64,000 bases of DNA from Acholeplasma laidlawii_A (GTDB lineage: Bacteria > Bacillota_I > Bacilli_A > Acholeplasmatales > Acholeplasmataceae): assembly GCF_030166555.2 (NCBI RefSeq), contig NZ_CP126461.2; one strand, written 5' to 3'. The notes beneath the pieces are model-generated. The model was given only the letters and a program-made list of their open reading frames with translations, had not been told where the DNA came from and searched no databases. A program made the translations under genes and the position numbers. This document shows, piece after piece, positions 46,071 to 54,813 of this stretch. Within the stretch, counting starts at the first letter, position 1. Every line of letters begins with the position of its first letter.

Positions 46071-47099
46071 ATGATATCGTCAAGACAAAAACTCATCTTA
46101 AAAGCAATCATTGATATGTATTCTGAAAAGGGTGAACCAGTAGGTTCTAAAGCCTTAATGGCACTTCCTTACTTAAATTACTCATCAGCTACATTAAGAT
46201 ATGATATGGCAGTTTTAGAAGAATTAGGGTTCCTTGAAAAGATGCATACTTCATCTGGTAGAGTACCTTCTGAACGTTGTTATCGTTACTATATTGAACA
46301 TTTAGTGACTAGAGATAATGATGTGACGGAAGTATTTCCTTTAATTGATGAAGTCTTTAGTAAAAAAGCACTTGGTCGTGAACACACGATTAAAGAAGCT
46401 TTAAAAATACTTACTGATCTTACTAACTATACAGCTGTTGCGGTAGGACCAGATATCTTACAATCCCATATTAAGCGTATTGAAATGGTACCACTTGGTT
46501 TAAAAGATGCAGTCATGCTTATTGTAACCGATACAGGTCATGTACAACACCAACAAATTCATATATCAGATGATATGAGAATGGATGATATTAAGGAAGT
46601 TATACATACGCTGGACGACTTACTTAAAAATAGAACACTAGAAGATGCACTTAAAGTACTCAAAGAAGAATATGCGATTTCTGAACTGAATCAATTTATG
46701 AGCTATCAAAGTCAAATTATTGATTCATTTATCGAAGCATTTTCTAAATTCGCATCAGATTCATTCTATCTAAGTGGTATGACGAATGCTTTTGAACAAC
46801 CAGAATTTAATGATGTTTCTCACATGAAACGTTTTATAGATATGATGGATCGCCGTGAAATTGTGAAGTTGATTGGAACTGATGAAGGTATTTCAGTCAG
46901 ATTTGGATCGGATATGGAAATCAAACCACTGAATCAAATGACAATCATTTCTATACCTTATCAAATAGATTCAGAACAAAAAGGAACGATTGCACTTGTA
47001 GGACCTTCAAGAATGTCTTATCAAAAGGTAATCCCCTTGTTAGAGTACATAGCAGCAAATCTAGCAAAACTATATAAAGACAATAATAAGGAGACGTAG
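46071..47099 (+). CDS. hrcA: Heat-inducible transcription repressor HrcA
   Basis: Winged-helix repressor that binds CIRCE elements and is kept active by GroEL. The amino-terminal DNA-binding part (GEPVGSKALM near 22-31; LEKMHTSSGRVPSE near 60-73) and the GAF-like domain are visible. The start is ATG 46071 with AGGGTGG as SD; the earlier GTG at 46047 lies inside the CIRCE element. 342 residues. First gene of hrcA-grpE-dnaK-dnaJ, autoregulated by the two operators. Confidence 0.96.
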   Translation: MISSRQKLILKAIIDMYSEKGEPVGSKALMALPYLNYSSATLRYDMAVLEELGFLEKMHTSSGRVPSERCYRYYIEHLVTRDNDVTEVFPLIDEVFSKKALGREHTIKEALKILTDLTNYTAVAVGPDILQSHIKRIEMVPLGLKDAVMLIVTDTGHVQHQQIHISDDMRMDDIKEVIHTLDDLLKNRTLEDALKVLKEEYAISELNQFMSYQSQIIDSFIEAFSKFASDSFYLSGMTNAFEQPEFNDVSHMKRFIDMMDRREIVKLIGTDEGISVRFGSDMEIKPLNQMTIISIPYQIDSEQKGTIALVGPSRMSYQKVIPLLEYIAANLAKLYKDNNKET

Positions 47100-47102
47100 A
47101 AG

Positions 47103-47675
47103 ATGGCAGATAAAGAAAAAGATACAGTTATCGTTGATGAGACGGAACATGTAGATGTAGATTCAAAGGAATCAAAGAAAGAAAAGAAAACAAAACAACA
47201 ACAAAGAATTGAATTCTTAGAGGCTGAAGTAAAAGAACTAAATGATAAATACTTAAGAACCTTAGCGGAAACTGAAAACTTTAAAAAACGTATTCAAGCA
47301 GAAAAGGTATTAGATCGTAAGTATGCGGCAAGCAATTTTGCTACAGAATTATTAGTACCTTATGAACAATTTTCTAAAATCGTAGATTTCCCTTCAGATA
47401 ATGAGTTATTAAATAACTTCTTAATAGGATTTAAAATGATCAGAGATCAATTTAAATCAGTACTTGAAAATGAAGGAGTTGTTGAAATTAAAACTTTAGG
47501 TGAAGTCTTTGATGCAAAAGTGCATCATGCAATAGAAAAAGAAAGCAATAAAGACAAACCAAATGGAACAGTATTAGAAGTATTACAAAATGGATATTTA
47601 TTTAAAGATAGAATATTAAGACCAGCCATGGTAAAAATAAATGAATGGAGTGAAGACAATGGCGAAGACAAATAA
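47103..47675 (+). CDS. grpE: GrpE nucleotide-exchange factor
   Basis: Co-chaperone that releases ADP from DnaK. 190 residues: a Lys/Glu-rich disordered start (1-40), a long dimerising helix (about 40-90), and the beta-wing domain with HHAIEKE and VLEVLQNGYLFKDRILRPAMVKI. SD AAGGAGAC overlaps the hrcA stop; its 3' end overlaps dnaK by 17 bases. Confidence 0.96.
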   Translation: MADKEKDTVIVDETEHVDVDSKESKKEKKTKQQQRIEFLEAEVKELNDKYLRTLAETENFKKRIQAEKVLDRKYAASNFATELLVPYEQFSKIVDFPSDNELLNNFLIGFKMIRDQFKSVLENEGVVEIKTLGEVFDAKVHHAIEKESNKDKPNGTVLEVLQNGYLFKDRILRPAMVKINEWSEDNGEDK

Positions 47676-49491
47676 AATTATAGGAATTGACTTAGGAACT
47701 ACAAACTCAGTTGTATCAGTGATGGAAGGTAATGAATCAAAAGTTATCCCAAATGCTGAAGGTGGACGTACAACACCAAGTATCGTTGCTTTTAAAGGTG
47801 ACGAAATATTAGTGGGTGAAGTTGCAAAGCGCCAACTTATTACAAACCCAGATACAATTTATAGTATCAAACGTCACATGGGTGATATGAACTATAAAGT
47901 AAAAGCAGCTGGTAAAGAATTTACACCACAACAAATTTCTGCTTATATCTTACAAAACTTAAAGAAAACTGCAGAAGATTACCTTGGTGCAACTGTTACT
48001 GAAGCAGTTATTACTGTACCTGCATATTTTAATGATGCTCAACGTCAAGCTACAAAAGACGCTGGTACAATCGCAGGATTAAATGTTAGACGTATTATTA
48101 ACGAACCGACAGCATCAGCACTAGCTTATGGTATTGATAAAACAGACAAAGAACAAACTATCTTAGTATTTGACTTAGGTGGTGGTACATTTGACGTATC
48201 TATATTACACTTAGCTGATGGCACATTTGAAGTTGTTGCTACATCAGGTGATAATAAACTTGGTGGGGATGACTTTGACCACAAAGTTTATGAATTCTTA
48301 GCAGCTGAATTTAAAAAAGAACACGGTATTGATTTACTAAAAGATAAAATGGCTTTACAACGTCTACGCGACGCAGCTGAAAAGGCTAAAAAAGAATTAT
48401 CAGGTGTAACGACAAGTTCTATTTCTCTACCATTTATTACAATGGGAGCAGCAGGTCCATTACACTTTGAATATAACTTAACTCGTGCTAAATTTAATGA
48501 ATTAACAAAAGATTTAGTAGACCGTACAATGGTATCTGTTAGACGTGCTTTATCAGATGCTAAATTAACAAACTCTGATATTAATCAAATCTTATTAGTT
48601 GGTGGTTCAACAAGAATCCCAGCTGTTCAAGAACTTGTAACAAAAGAATTTGGTAAAGAACCTAATAGATCAGTTAACCCTGATGAAGTTGTAGCAATGG
48701 GTGCTGCAATCCAAGGTGCTGTTTTAGCTGGGGATGTTAAAGACGTATTATTACTTGACGTTACACCATTATCATTAGGTATCGAAACACTTGGTGGTGT
48801 CGCTACAAGATTAATCGAAAGAAATACAACAATTCCTACATCTAAATCACAAGTATTCTCAACTGCAGCAGATAACCAACCAGCAGTAGACATTCACGTA
48901 TTACAAGGTGAAAGACCAATGGCAGCTGACAATAAAACACTTGGACGCTTCCAATTAACAGATATTCCACCAGCAAGACGTGGTGTACCACAAATTGAAG
49001 TGACATTTGACATTGACGCAAACGGTATTGTTTCTGTTAAGGCGAAAGACTTAGGTACAAATAAAGAACAAAAGATTACCATCTCTGGTAACGGTGGATT
49101 ATCTAAAGAAGAAATTGATGCAATGATCAAACAAGCTGAAGAAAATGCAGAAGCAGATAACAAACGTAAAGAATCTGCAGATGCTAAAAACGAAGCTGAC
49201 AGTATGATTTTCCAATCTAGAAAAGCAATCGAAGATTTAGGTGCTGAAGTTACAGATGAAGAAAAAGAAACTGTAGAAAACGCAATTAAAGACTTAGAAG
49301 AAGCATTAAAAGGTGATGACGTAGAAGCTATTAAAGCAAAAAATGAAGCACTTGCTAAAGCTAGCCAATCTATTGCAATGAAAGCATACGAAAAAGCTAA
49401 CAAATCAAATGAATCAGATGCAAATGGAGCAACTGATGCAGATGATAATAAAGATGATGCTGTAGAAGCTGAATTTACTGAAAAACAATAA
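47659..49491 (+). CDS. dnaK: Molecular chaperone DnaK (Hsp70)
   Basis: ATP-driven chaperone. IIGIDLGTTNSVV at about 7-19, VFDLGGGTFDVSI near 168 and VGGSTRIPAVQ near 310 define the ATPase domain; the substrate domain and helical lid follow, ending in a disordered acidic tail. The start is ATG 47659 (MAKTNK) with GGAGTG as SD; the earlier in-frame ATG at 47641 lies within grpE. 610 residues. Confidence 0.98.
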   Translation: MAKTNKIIGIDLGTTNSVVSVMEGNESKVIPNAEGGRTTPSIVAFKGDEILVGEVAKRQLITNPDTIYSIKRHMGDMNYKVKAAGKEFTPQQISAYILQNLKKTAEDYLGATVTEAVITVPAYFNDAQRQATKDAGTIAGLNVRRIINEPTASALAYGIDKTDKEQTILVFDLGGGTFDVSILHLADGTFEVVATSGDNKLGGDDFDHKVYEFLAAEFKKEHGIDLLKDKMALQRLRDAAEKAKKELSGVTTSSISLPFITMGAAGPLHFEYNLTRAKFNELTKDLVDRTMVSVRRALSDAKLTNSDINQILLVGGSTRIPAVQELVTKEFGKEPNRSVNPDEVVAMGAAIQGAVLAGDVKDVLLLDVTPLSLGIETLGGVATRLIERNTTIPTSKSQVFSTAADNQPAVDIHVLQGERPMAADNKTLGRFQLTDIPPARRGVPQIEVTFDIDANGIVSVKAKDLGTNKEQKITISGNGGLSKEEIDAMIKQAEENAEADNKRKESADAKNEADSMIFQSRKAIEDLGAEVTDEEKETVENAIKDLEEALKGDDVEAIKAKNEALAKASQSIAMKAYEKANKSNESDANGATDADDNKDDAVEAEFTEKQ

Positions 49492-49500
49492 AAACTATGA

Positions 49501-49532
49501 CAAATAGGAAAGTATAAACACTTTCCTATTTG
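49501..49532 (+). other. Strong hairpin between dnaK and dnaJ
   Basis: CAAATAGGAAAGT (49501-49513) pairs perfectly with ACTTTCCTATTTG (49520-49532) around ATAAAC. No T run follows, so it is not a normal terminator; an RNA processing or stability element that sets the dnaK:dnaJ ratio is more likely. Confidence 0.75.
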
Positions 49533-49555
49533 ACTAACATAAGGAAGCGATAATT

Positions 49556-50665
49556 ATGGCAAAAAGAGATTATTATGATGTGCTAGGTATATCAAAAAGT
49601 GCATCTCAAGACGAAATTAAAAAAGCTTACAGAAGTTTAGCTAAAAAATATCACCCTGACGTATCGAAAGAAAAAGATGCTGAGGCAAAATTTAAAGAAG
49701 TACAAGAAGCCTATGATGTCTTAAATGATTCAAACAAAAAGGCGCAATATGATAGATTTGGCCATGCTGGTACCGGACAAGATCCATTTGGTGGTGCTGG
49801 TGGTGGTTTTGGTGGATTTGGTGGCTTTGATGACATTATTAGCCAATTCTTTGGTGGTGGACAAACACGTAGAACACGTCAAACATCGAATGTCGGTGAA
49901 GATTTAAATATGCGTATGACAATCGATTTTATGGAAGCTGTTTTAGGTACAACTAAAAATGTTTCTGTGGATATCACTCAAGATTGTGGTCACTGTCATG
50001 GCTCTGGAGCAGAAAGTTCAAAAGATGTTCATACATGTAGCAAGTGTCATGGCCAAGGATTTGTTAACGTAGACCAACGTACCATGTTTGGAACGATGAG
50101 AAGTCAACAAGTATGTCCACAATGTCAAGGTGAAGGTCAAACAATTGATAACAAATGTCATGTTTGTTCCGGTGCTGGACGTGTTAAGACTAAAAAAACA
50201 GTGGATGTAAAAGTGCCTGCTGGCGTGGATAATGAAATGACCTTACGTGTACCAGGTTATGGTAATGGTGGTAGAAAAGGTGCTGAATCAGGTGACCTAT
50301 ATATTACATTTAGAGTAAAACCACATAAAATATTTAAACGACGTGGTTCAGATATCATTTTAGATGTACCAATTACATTTACACAAGCTGCACTTGGAGA
50401 TAAAATTGATATACCGACAATTTATGGTGAAGTAGAATTAACCATACCTGCAGGTATTCAATCTGGTACTGAACTTAAACTAAAAAATAAGGGCACAAAA
50501 GATCCAAGAACTGGTAAGACAGGTGATCAACACGTGATCGTTAATATTGAGACACCTAAAAACTTATCTAGTGAGGAAAAGAAATTATTTGAACAGTTAA
50601 GTAAACTGGATTCCCCAAGAAAGAAATCTGGTTGGGATAAATTCAAATCATTCTTTACAAATTAA
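49556..50665 (+). CDS. dnaJ: Chaperone DnaJ (Hsp40)
   Basis: Delivers substrates to DnaK and stimulates its ATPase. The J-domain with HPD (near 33-35), the Gly/Phe-rich region (about 75-100), four zinc-binding repeats CGHCHGSG, CSKCHGQG, CPQCQGEG and CHVCSGAG (about 140-215), and the C-terminal substrate domains are all present. 369 residues. SD AAGGAAG. Last gene of the heat-shock operon, with a terminator overlapping its stop. Confidence 0.98.
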   Translation: MAKRDYYDVLGISKSASQDEIKKAYRSLAKKYHPDVSKEKDAEAKFKEVQEAYDVLNDSNKKAQYDRFGHAGTGQDPFGGAGGGFGGFGGFDDIISQFFGGGQTRRTRQTSNVGEDLNMRMTIDFMEAVLGTTKNVSVDITQDCGHCHGSGAESSKDVHTCSKCHGQGFVNVDQRTMFGTMRSQQVCPQCQGEGQTIDNKCHVCSGAGRVKTKKTVDVKVPAGVDNEMTLRVPGYGNGGRKGAESGDLYITFRVKPHKIFKRRGSDIILDVPITFTQAALGDKIDIPTIYGEVELTIPAGIQSGTELKLKNKGTKDPRTGKTGDQHVIVNIETPKNLSSEEKKLFEQLSKLDSPRKKSGWDKFKSFFTN

Positions 50666-50688
50666 GAGGATTTTTCCTCTTTTTGTTT
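50664..50688 (+). terminator. Terminator of dnaJ
   Basis: AAGAGGA (50664-50670) pairs with TCCTCTT (50675-50681), followed by TTTGTTTT. Confidence 0.75.
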
Positions 50689-50717
50689 TATAATGGATAA
50701 AGGAAGGAAGTGGTAAA

Positions 50718-51716
50718 ATGATACTTATAAAACACCATAATGAAGGTAATTTAGAACCGTACTTTTATTTTGCATTAGAAAAATATGTATTAGAACATTT
50801 ACTTAAAGACGATGAAACCTATTTCTTCACCTGGAGAATAAAAGGCATTGTTTCAGGTAAAAACCAAGTCATTGAAAATGAGATTAATATTCCATATGTC
50901 AAAGAACATAATGTGAAATTCTTTAGAAGACCAACGGGTGGTGGTTCTGTATATGCAGATGAAAATAACACCATGTTTACAATCATCACTAAAAGAAGAG
51001 GACAAAATTTCTCGTTTAAAAATTACTTAGTAAAAATCACAGATGCATTTAAAAAACTAGGGGTTAACCTAGAGTTTAGTGGTAGAAATGATATCTTATT
51101 AGATGGTAAGAAGGTATCAGGTAATGCATTCTTACAAAACAAATATGGTATGTTAATGCATGGAACTATGATGTATGATTTAGATATTGAAACGATGGTA
51201 CGTTCACTAAATCCACCAGATGAAAAACTTATTTCTAAAGGTATTGCAAGCGTAAGAAGTCGTGTAAACAATCTAAAACCTTATTTAAATGGTATGGCTC
51301 ATGATGAATTAGTTGATTATCTTGAAAAGGAATTGACAACTACCGTTTATGAAATTAATCAAGAAGAAATTGAACAACTCAAAAAAGATGCAGAGTTTTA
51401 TTCAAGTCCGGAGTGGTTATATCGTTCTCAACCAGAGTATACTCAAAAGATATCTAAACGCTTTGATTGGGGACATATCGATATGCGTTTTAATATCAAA
51501 TCAGGTATAATTCAAAACGTAGATATCATAGGAGATTTCTTTGAAGTAAAAGAAGACTTAAAATCCCTTGAAAAACCATTTTTAAATCAAGTTTGGAGTT
51601 ATGCATCCATTAAAGAAATATTAATGAGTATCGAAGTAGATAAAATCATTTTAAACGCTACAAATGAAGATATCTTAGCACTCTTTGATAATGCTTTTAT
51701 AGAGACAAATAACTAA
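50718..51716 (+). CDS. lplA: Lipoate-protein ligase A
   Basis: Attaches lipoate to E2 subunits of dehydrogenase complexes using ATP. The signature RRPTGGGSVYAD is near 71-82 and the catalytic lysine loop NDILLDGKKVSGNAF near 122-136; the C-terminal accessory domain (about 250-332) is present, so both activation and transfer are likely. SD AAGGAAG; a TATAAT at 50689-50694 serves as -10. Monocistronic. Reflects dependence on external or recycled lipoate. Confidence 0.93.
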   Translation: MILIKHHNEGNLEPYFYFALEKYVLEHLLKDDETYFFTWRIKGIVSGKNQVIENEINIPYVKEHNVKFFRRPTGGGSVYADENNTMFTIITKRRGQNFSFKNYLVKITDAFKKLGVNLEFSGRNDILLDGKKVSGNAFLQNKYGMLMHGTMMYDLDIETMVRSLNPPDEKLISKGIASVRSRVNNLKPYLNGMAHDELVDYLEKELTTTVYEINQEEIEQLKKDAEFYSSPEWLYRSQPEYTQKISKRFDWGHIDMRFNIKSGIIQNVDIIGDFFEVKEDLKSLEKPFLNQVWSYASIKEILMSIEVDKIILNATNEDILALFDNAFIETNN

Positions 51717-51834
51717 ATTAGAGTTCATAGGTCAATTGGTTATAACATAATTACTATTTTTGTGATAAAATGGCTCAAACTAATTGACTTATGAAGGGTT
51801 ATTTAATATAATTAACCAGGTTGAGGTGATATGT

Positions 51835-52269
51835 ATGAAAATAGAAACTAAACTACTTGAATCTAAAACCTTAATTGATAGTCTATTTGACTTAAATTAT
51901 CTTATCGATGATGCAACTGATATCATTTCATTAAATAATGTAAACGTAAAAGGCACAATTTATCGTAAGTATGATGAAGTTACATTGAATTTAACCGTTA
52001 CACTTGAAGTGGTACAAAAATGTACATACACACTAAAACCTGTAACATACCCTCTATCATTTGATACAGAAATACTCTTTTCAAATGATTTGGAAATCTA
52101 TGATTATGTACCAACAGACATCATAGACTTGGATGAAGTCATCTTTGCAGAAATACTTTTACACAAAGAACCAAATGTGTATCATGAATCTGCAAACCCT
52201 AGTGACTTTGAAGAACCCAAGAAAACCCACCCGGCTTTTAATAGTTTAAAAGAAAAATATAAAGATTAG
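51835..52269 (+). CDS. YceD/DUF177 family protein
   Basis: The family acts in 23S rRNA accumulation and ribosome assembly and is usually found next to rpmF, as here. The conserved Cys lies in VVQKCTYTLKPV (about 61-72). 144 residues from ATG 51835, preceded by GAGGTGAT; an upstream in-frame start at 51784 has no SD. The acidic stretch DLDEVIFAEILLHKEPN is also typical. 13 bases before rpmF, so the pair is one transcript. Confidence 0.85.
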   Translation: MKIETKLLESKTLIDSLFDLNYLIDDATDIISLNNVNVKGTIYRKYDEVTLNLTVTLEVVQKCTYTLKPVTYPLSFDTEILFSNDLEIYDYVPTDIIDLDEVIFAEILLHKEPNVYHESANPSDFEEPKKTHPAFNSLKEKYKD

Positions 52270-52282
52270 GAGGTGAATACAC

Positions 52283-52474
52283 ATGGCAGTTCCATTTAGA
52301 AGACAAAGTAAAGGAAGAAAACGCCGTCGTCGTTCACACTATAAGTTAAAGACTCCAACAATCGTAGTTGATCCACAAACAGGAGAATTTACCTTACCAC
52401 ACAGAGTCACTCCAAACAGTGGCTATTATAAAGGTCAATTAGTATTAGCTAAAAAAGTTAAGAAAGAAGATTAA
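52283..52474 (+). CDS. rpmF: 50S ribosomal protein L32 (Cys-free form)
   Basis: [20 protein letters not shown] is the L32 start. The zinc ribbon region reads [20 protein letters not shown]: all four cysteines of the C+ form are gone, while PHRV and GYY remain. 63 residues. Strong SD TTAGGAGGTGA. Follows the yceD-type gene and is terminated by its own hairpin. Confidence 0.96.
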
Positions 52475-52485
52475 CCTTTATTAAG

Positions 52486-52510
52486 AAAAAGCACGAGAAG
52501 TGCTTTTTTC
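52486..52510 (+). terminator. Terminator of rpmF
   Basis: AAAAGCAC (52487-52494) pairs with GTGCTTTT (52500-52507) around GAGAA, then TT. Confidence 0.8.
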
Positions 52511-52544
52511 TTTGATATAATATATATAAGATGAGGTAAGTTAT

Positions 52545-53444
52545 ATGAAACATATCAGTGTATTATTAAATGAATCTATAGAAGGTCTAAACATCAAACC
52601 AAATGGCATTTATGTAGATGCTACTTTAGGCGGTGGTGGACACTCCTTAGAGATATTAAAAAAACTTGATAAAGGGCACTTATATGCTTTTGATCAAGAT
52701 ACATATGCAATTGGTAAAGCAACCGAAAGATTAAAAGACTTTAAAAATAAAACACTTATTCAATCTAATTTTTCCTTTATAAAAGAAAAGTTAAATGAAC
52801 TGGGCGTACATCAAGTAGATGGTATCATTTTTGATCTTGGCTTATCATCATTTCAAATTGATGATGAAACTAGAGGGTTTTCATACCTAAAAGATTATGA
52901 TCTAGACATGCGTATGAATAAGGATGCAAACCTTACCGCCAAAGAAATCGTAAACACTTATGAAAGACAAAAACTAGCAGATATCTTTAGAGCGTATGGT
53001 GATGAAGAAAATGCCTGGAAAATTGCAGGTATGATTATAGATAGAAGACCCTTGAACACAACTTTAGAATTAGTTGAGATAACAGATATTGCTAATAAAG
53101 GTATGAAAGGACACTCTGCAAAGCGTGTTTTCCAAGCCTTAAGAATCGAAGTCAACAAGGAGTTAGAAGTGCTTGAAAAAGCCTTAAAAAGTGCTTTAGA
53201 ACTGCTTAATATTGGTGGAAGATTATCTATCATTACCTTCCAATCACTGGAAGATAAAATGGTAAAATCATTTTATAAAACTCACAGTCAAATGGACTAT
53301 CCTAAAAACATAGATATTAGAACATTCCCAAAACCACCACTAAAAATTATTACAAGAAAGCCAATACTACCTTCAGAAATAGAACTAGAACATAATTCTA
53401 GAAGTCGATCTGCTAAATTAAGAATTGCTGAAAAGCAAAGCTAA
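52545..53444 (+). CDS. rsmH: 16S rRNA (cytosine-1402-N4)-methyltransferase
   Basis: Methylates C1402 of 16S rRNA in the P-site. The SAM loop VDATLGGGGHSLEIL is at about 23-37, with DGIIFDLGLSSFQID near 90 and HSAKRVFQALRIEVNKEL near 175. 299 residues. SD GATGAGGTAAG. In walled bacteria it heads the mraZ-ftsL-mur cluster; here no division or wall gene is adjacent. Confidence 0.96.
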   Translation: MKHISVLLNESIEGLNIKPNGIYVDATLGGGGHSLEILKKLDKGHLYAFDQDTYAIGKATERLKDFKNKTLIQSNFSFIKEKLNELGVHQVDGIIFDLGLSSFQIDDETRGFSYLKDYDLDMRMNKDANLTAKEIVNTYERQKLADIFRAYGDEENAWKIAGMIIDRRPLNTTLELVEITDIANKGMKGHSAKRVFQALRIEVNKELEVLEKALKSALELLNIGGRLSIITFQSLEDKMVKSFYKTHSQMDYPKNIDIRTFPKPPLKIITRKPILPSEIELEHNSRSRSAKLRIAEKQS

Positions 53445-53447
53445 ATA

Positions 53448-53471
53448 AAAACCTCGAAAAATCGAGGTTTT
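53448..53471. terminator. Bidirectional terminator between rsmH and the fur-like gene
   Basis: AAAACCTCGA (53448-53457) pairs with TCGAGGTTTT (53462-53471) around AAAA, with A/T-rich flanks on both sides. Confidence 0.85.
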
Positions 53472-53898
53472 ATTTATGTTTATGCTTAGATGGACTTGCA
53501 GAAACTAAGATTCGAATGTATTCAATATCATAGTGTTTAAATACTGGGTGAGATTTAATTGCATCATAGATTTCCGGGTAATCAATTTCTTTAATCGTAG
53601 GATTATAATGATCTTCATCTTTAATGACCATATGTAAATGTGAGTCATGATCATGGAATGGATTGTCAAGACCTAGGTCATAGTACTTCACACCATCTAA
53701 GTTGATTTCGATAATTAAGTTATTATCTAAGAAAAACTTTAAGTTGTTGTAAAGTGTTGAAATGTTGGTGTATCCTTTTTTTGATAATTCTTCATAAATT
53801 TCTTTAAATGTTAAGTGACGATCTTTTAAGACTTCAAGTAAAGCTCTTCTAGCCTTCGTAAAACGTTTATTGGATTCAATCAATTTCTGCGGTTTCAT
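53470..53898 (-). CDS. Fur-family metalloregulator
   Basis: Winged-helix metal or peroxide sensor of 142 residues. The recognition region YTNISTLYNNLKFF (about 43-56) and the metal segment HDHDSHLHMVIKD (about 82-94) are visible. The structural CxxC pairs of Fur/PerR are absent, and the tail is His/Lys-rich (SKHKHK), so subtype (PerR, Zur or Fur) cannot be set. AAAGGAGG gives a strong SD. Overlaps the end of plsC by 23 bases and is co-transcribed with it. Confidence 0.88.
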   Translation of the reverse strand: MKPQKLIESNKRFTKARRALLEVLKDRHLTFKEIYEELSKKGYTNISTLYNNLKFFLDNNLIIEINLDGVKYYDLGLDNPFHDHDSHLHMVIKDEDHYNPTIKEIDYPEIYDAIKSHPVFKHYDIEYIRILVSASPSKHKHK

Positions 53899-54661
53899 TA
53901 TAGTTTTCCTCCTTTAAATCTGAATGCTTGTTAAAGTAATCACTCATAATCTGATGGACTTTATTTTTTGTCAGTGTGAGTGTTTGTTGTTTGGTTTCAC
54001 CATGAATAACTTCAATAGGTTCTAATATATGTAGATGGATTCTAGGTTTTTTCATATAAAGTCTTTGAATAAAATTAGGATTTTTATAGATATAAACAAA
54101 AGGTAATATTTTTGCATCAGCATCTGCTGCAAATCTAAATGCACCACTTAAGAATTTTCTAATGCCCACATGATATGGCTTAATAGAAGCCTCTGGCATA
54201 ACAAGTACTGGTGTTTTTTTAGACAGTTCAGTTTTTAATTCATCTAAGAAGTGTACCATAAGTTCCTTAGTTTCAGGTATTGGAATACCACCCGCAACAC
54301 GTAATATTTTACCTACAAAAGGAAGTCCTAAATTAGATTGAAGCATCGTTACATAAATCTTTCTAGGAAATATTAATGTACCAATCCAAATGGCATCAAG
54401 TACATGTAAATGATTTGATACGAGAATGAATCTTTCCTTTTTAAGATGTTTTAAGTTCTTTTTACCCTTAATTCTAAGACCTCTAAAAACAACTCCAAAC
54501 ACATAAAAGACAAGCATTTTAATCACGAATACGGTAAAAAACGATAAAAACTTAAAAAAAGGATTATGATTAAAGAAATTATAATCTTTAGCTAATTTTA
54601 CTTCTTTTACGTTTTTAAGTAATTGAAAATCGTGATCTACTTTTTTGTTATTATCCGCCAT
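53876..54661 (-). CDS. plsC: 1-acyl-sn-glycerol-3-phosphate acyltransferase
   Basis: Second acylation step of phosphatidic acid synthesis at the membrane. A hydrophobic stretch (about 36-60) precedes the HX4D motif His84-Asp89 (NHLHVLD); GGIPIPE and VMPEASIKP are the later PlsC motifs (the usual EGTR is PEAS here). 261 residues. First gene of plsC-fur; partner step to plsY at 45206-45892. A perfect palindrome lies in its promoter. Confidence 0.92.
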   Translation of the reverse strand: MADNNKKVDHDFQLLKNVKEVKLAKDYNFFNHNPFFKFLSFFTVFVIKMLVFYVFGVVFRGLRIKGKKNLKHLKKERFILVSNHLHVLDAIWIGTLIFPRKIYVTMLQSNLGLPFVGKILRVAGGIPIPETKELMVHFLDELKTELSKKTPVLVMPEASIKPYHVGIRKFLSGAFRFAADADAKILPFVYIYKNPNFIQRLYMKKPRIHLHILEPIEVIHGETKQQTLTLTKNKVHQIMSDYFNKHSDLKEENYNETAEID

Positions 54662-54688
54662 TGTGAACCATCTTTCTTAATTATAAAA

Positions 54689-54714
54689 ATTATACCATTA
54701 TTTATATAAATAAT
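54689..54714 (-). promoter_or_regulatory. plsC-fur promoter region with an 18-base palindrome
   Basis: On the reverse strand TATAAT (54694 to 54689) is a -10; just upstream lies the perfect palindrome ATTATTTATATAAATAAT (54697-54714), positioned in the spacer. CACATAATGTG (5-1-5 palindrome) lies further upstream. No strong -35. Confidence 0.5.
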
Positions 54715-54754
54715 CACACATTATGTGAACAAAAAACTAAATTCATAACCAAAT

Positions 54755-54786
54755 AGCACTATAGATAGTGCTGTTGATGTTATAAT
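54755..54786 (+). promoter_or_regulatory. nadD-nadE-mnmA-recD2 promoter with inverted repeat
   Basis: TGT-TATAAT (TATAAT 54781-54786) is an extended -10. Over the -35 region lies AGCACTA-TAGA-TAGTGCT (54755-54772), a perfect 7-bp inverted repeat, a candidate operator. Confidence 0.5.
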
Positions 54787-54813
54787 ACATAGTAGAAACG
54801 AAAGGATTTATAT

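Noticed and set aside
48627..49403. Reverse-strand open frames under dnaK
   Set aside because: Ser/Ala-rich shadows of a strongly conserved gene.
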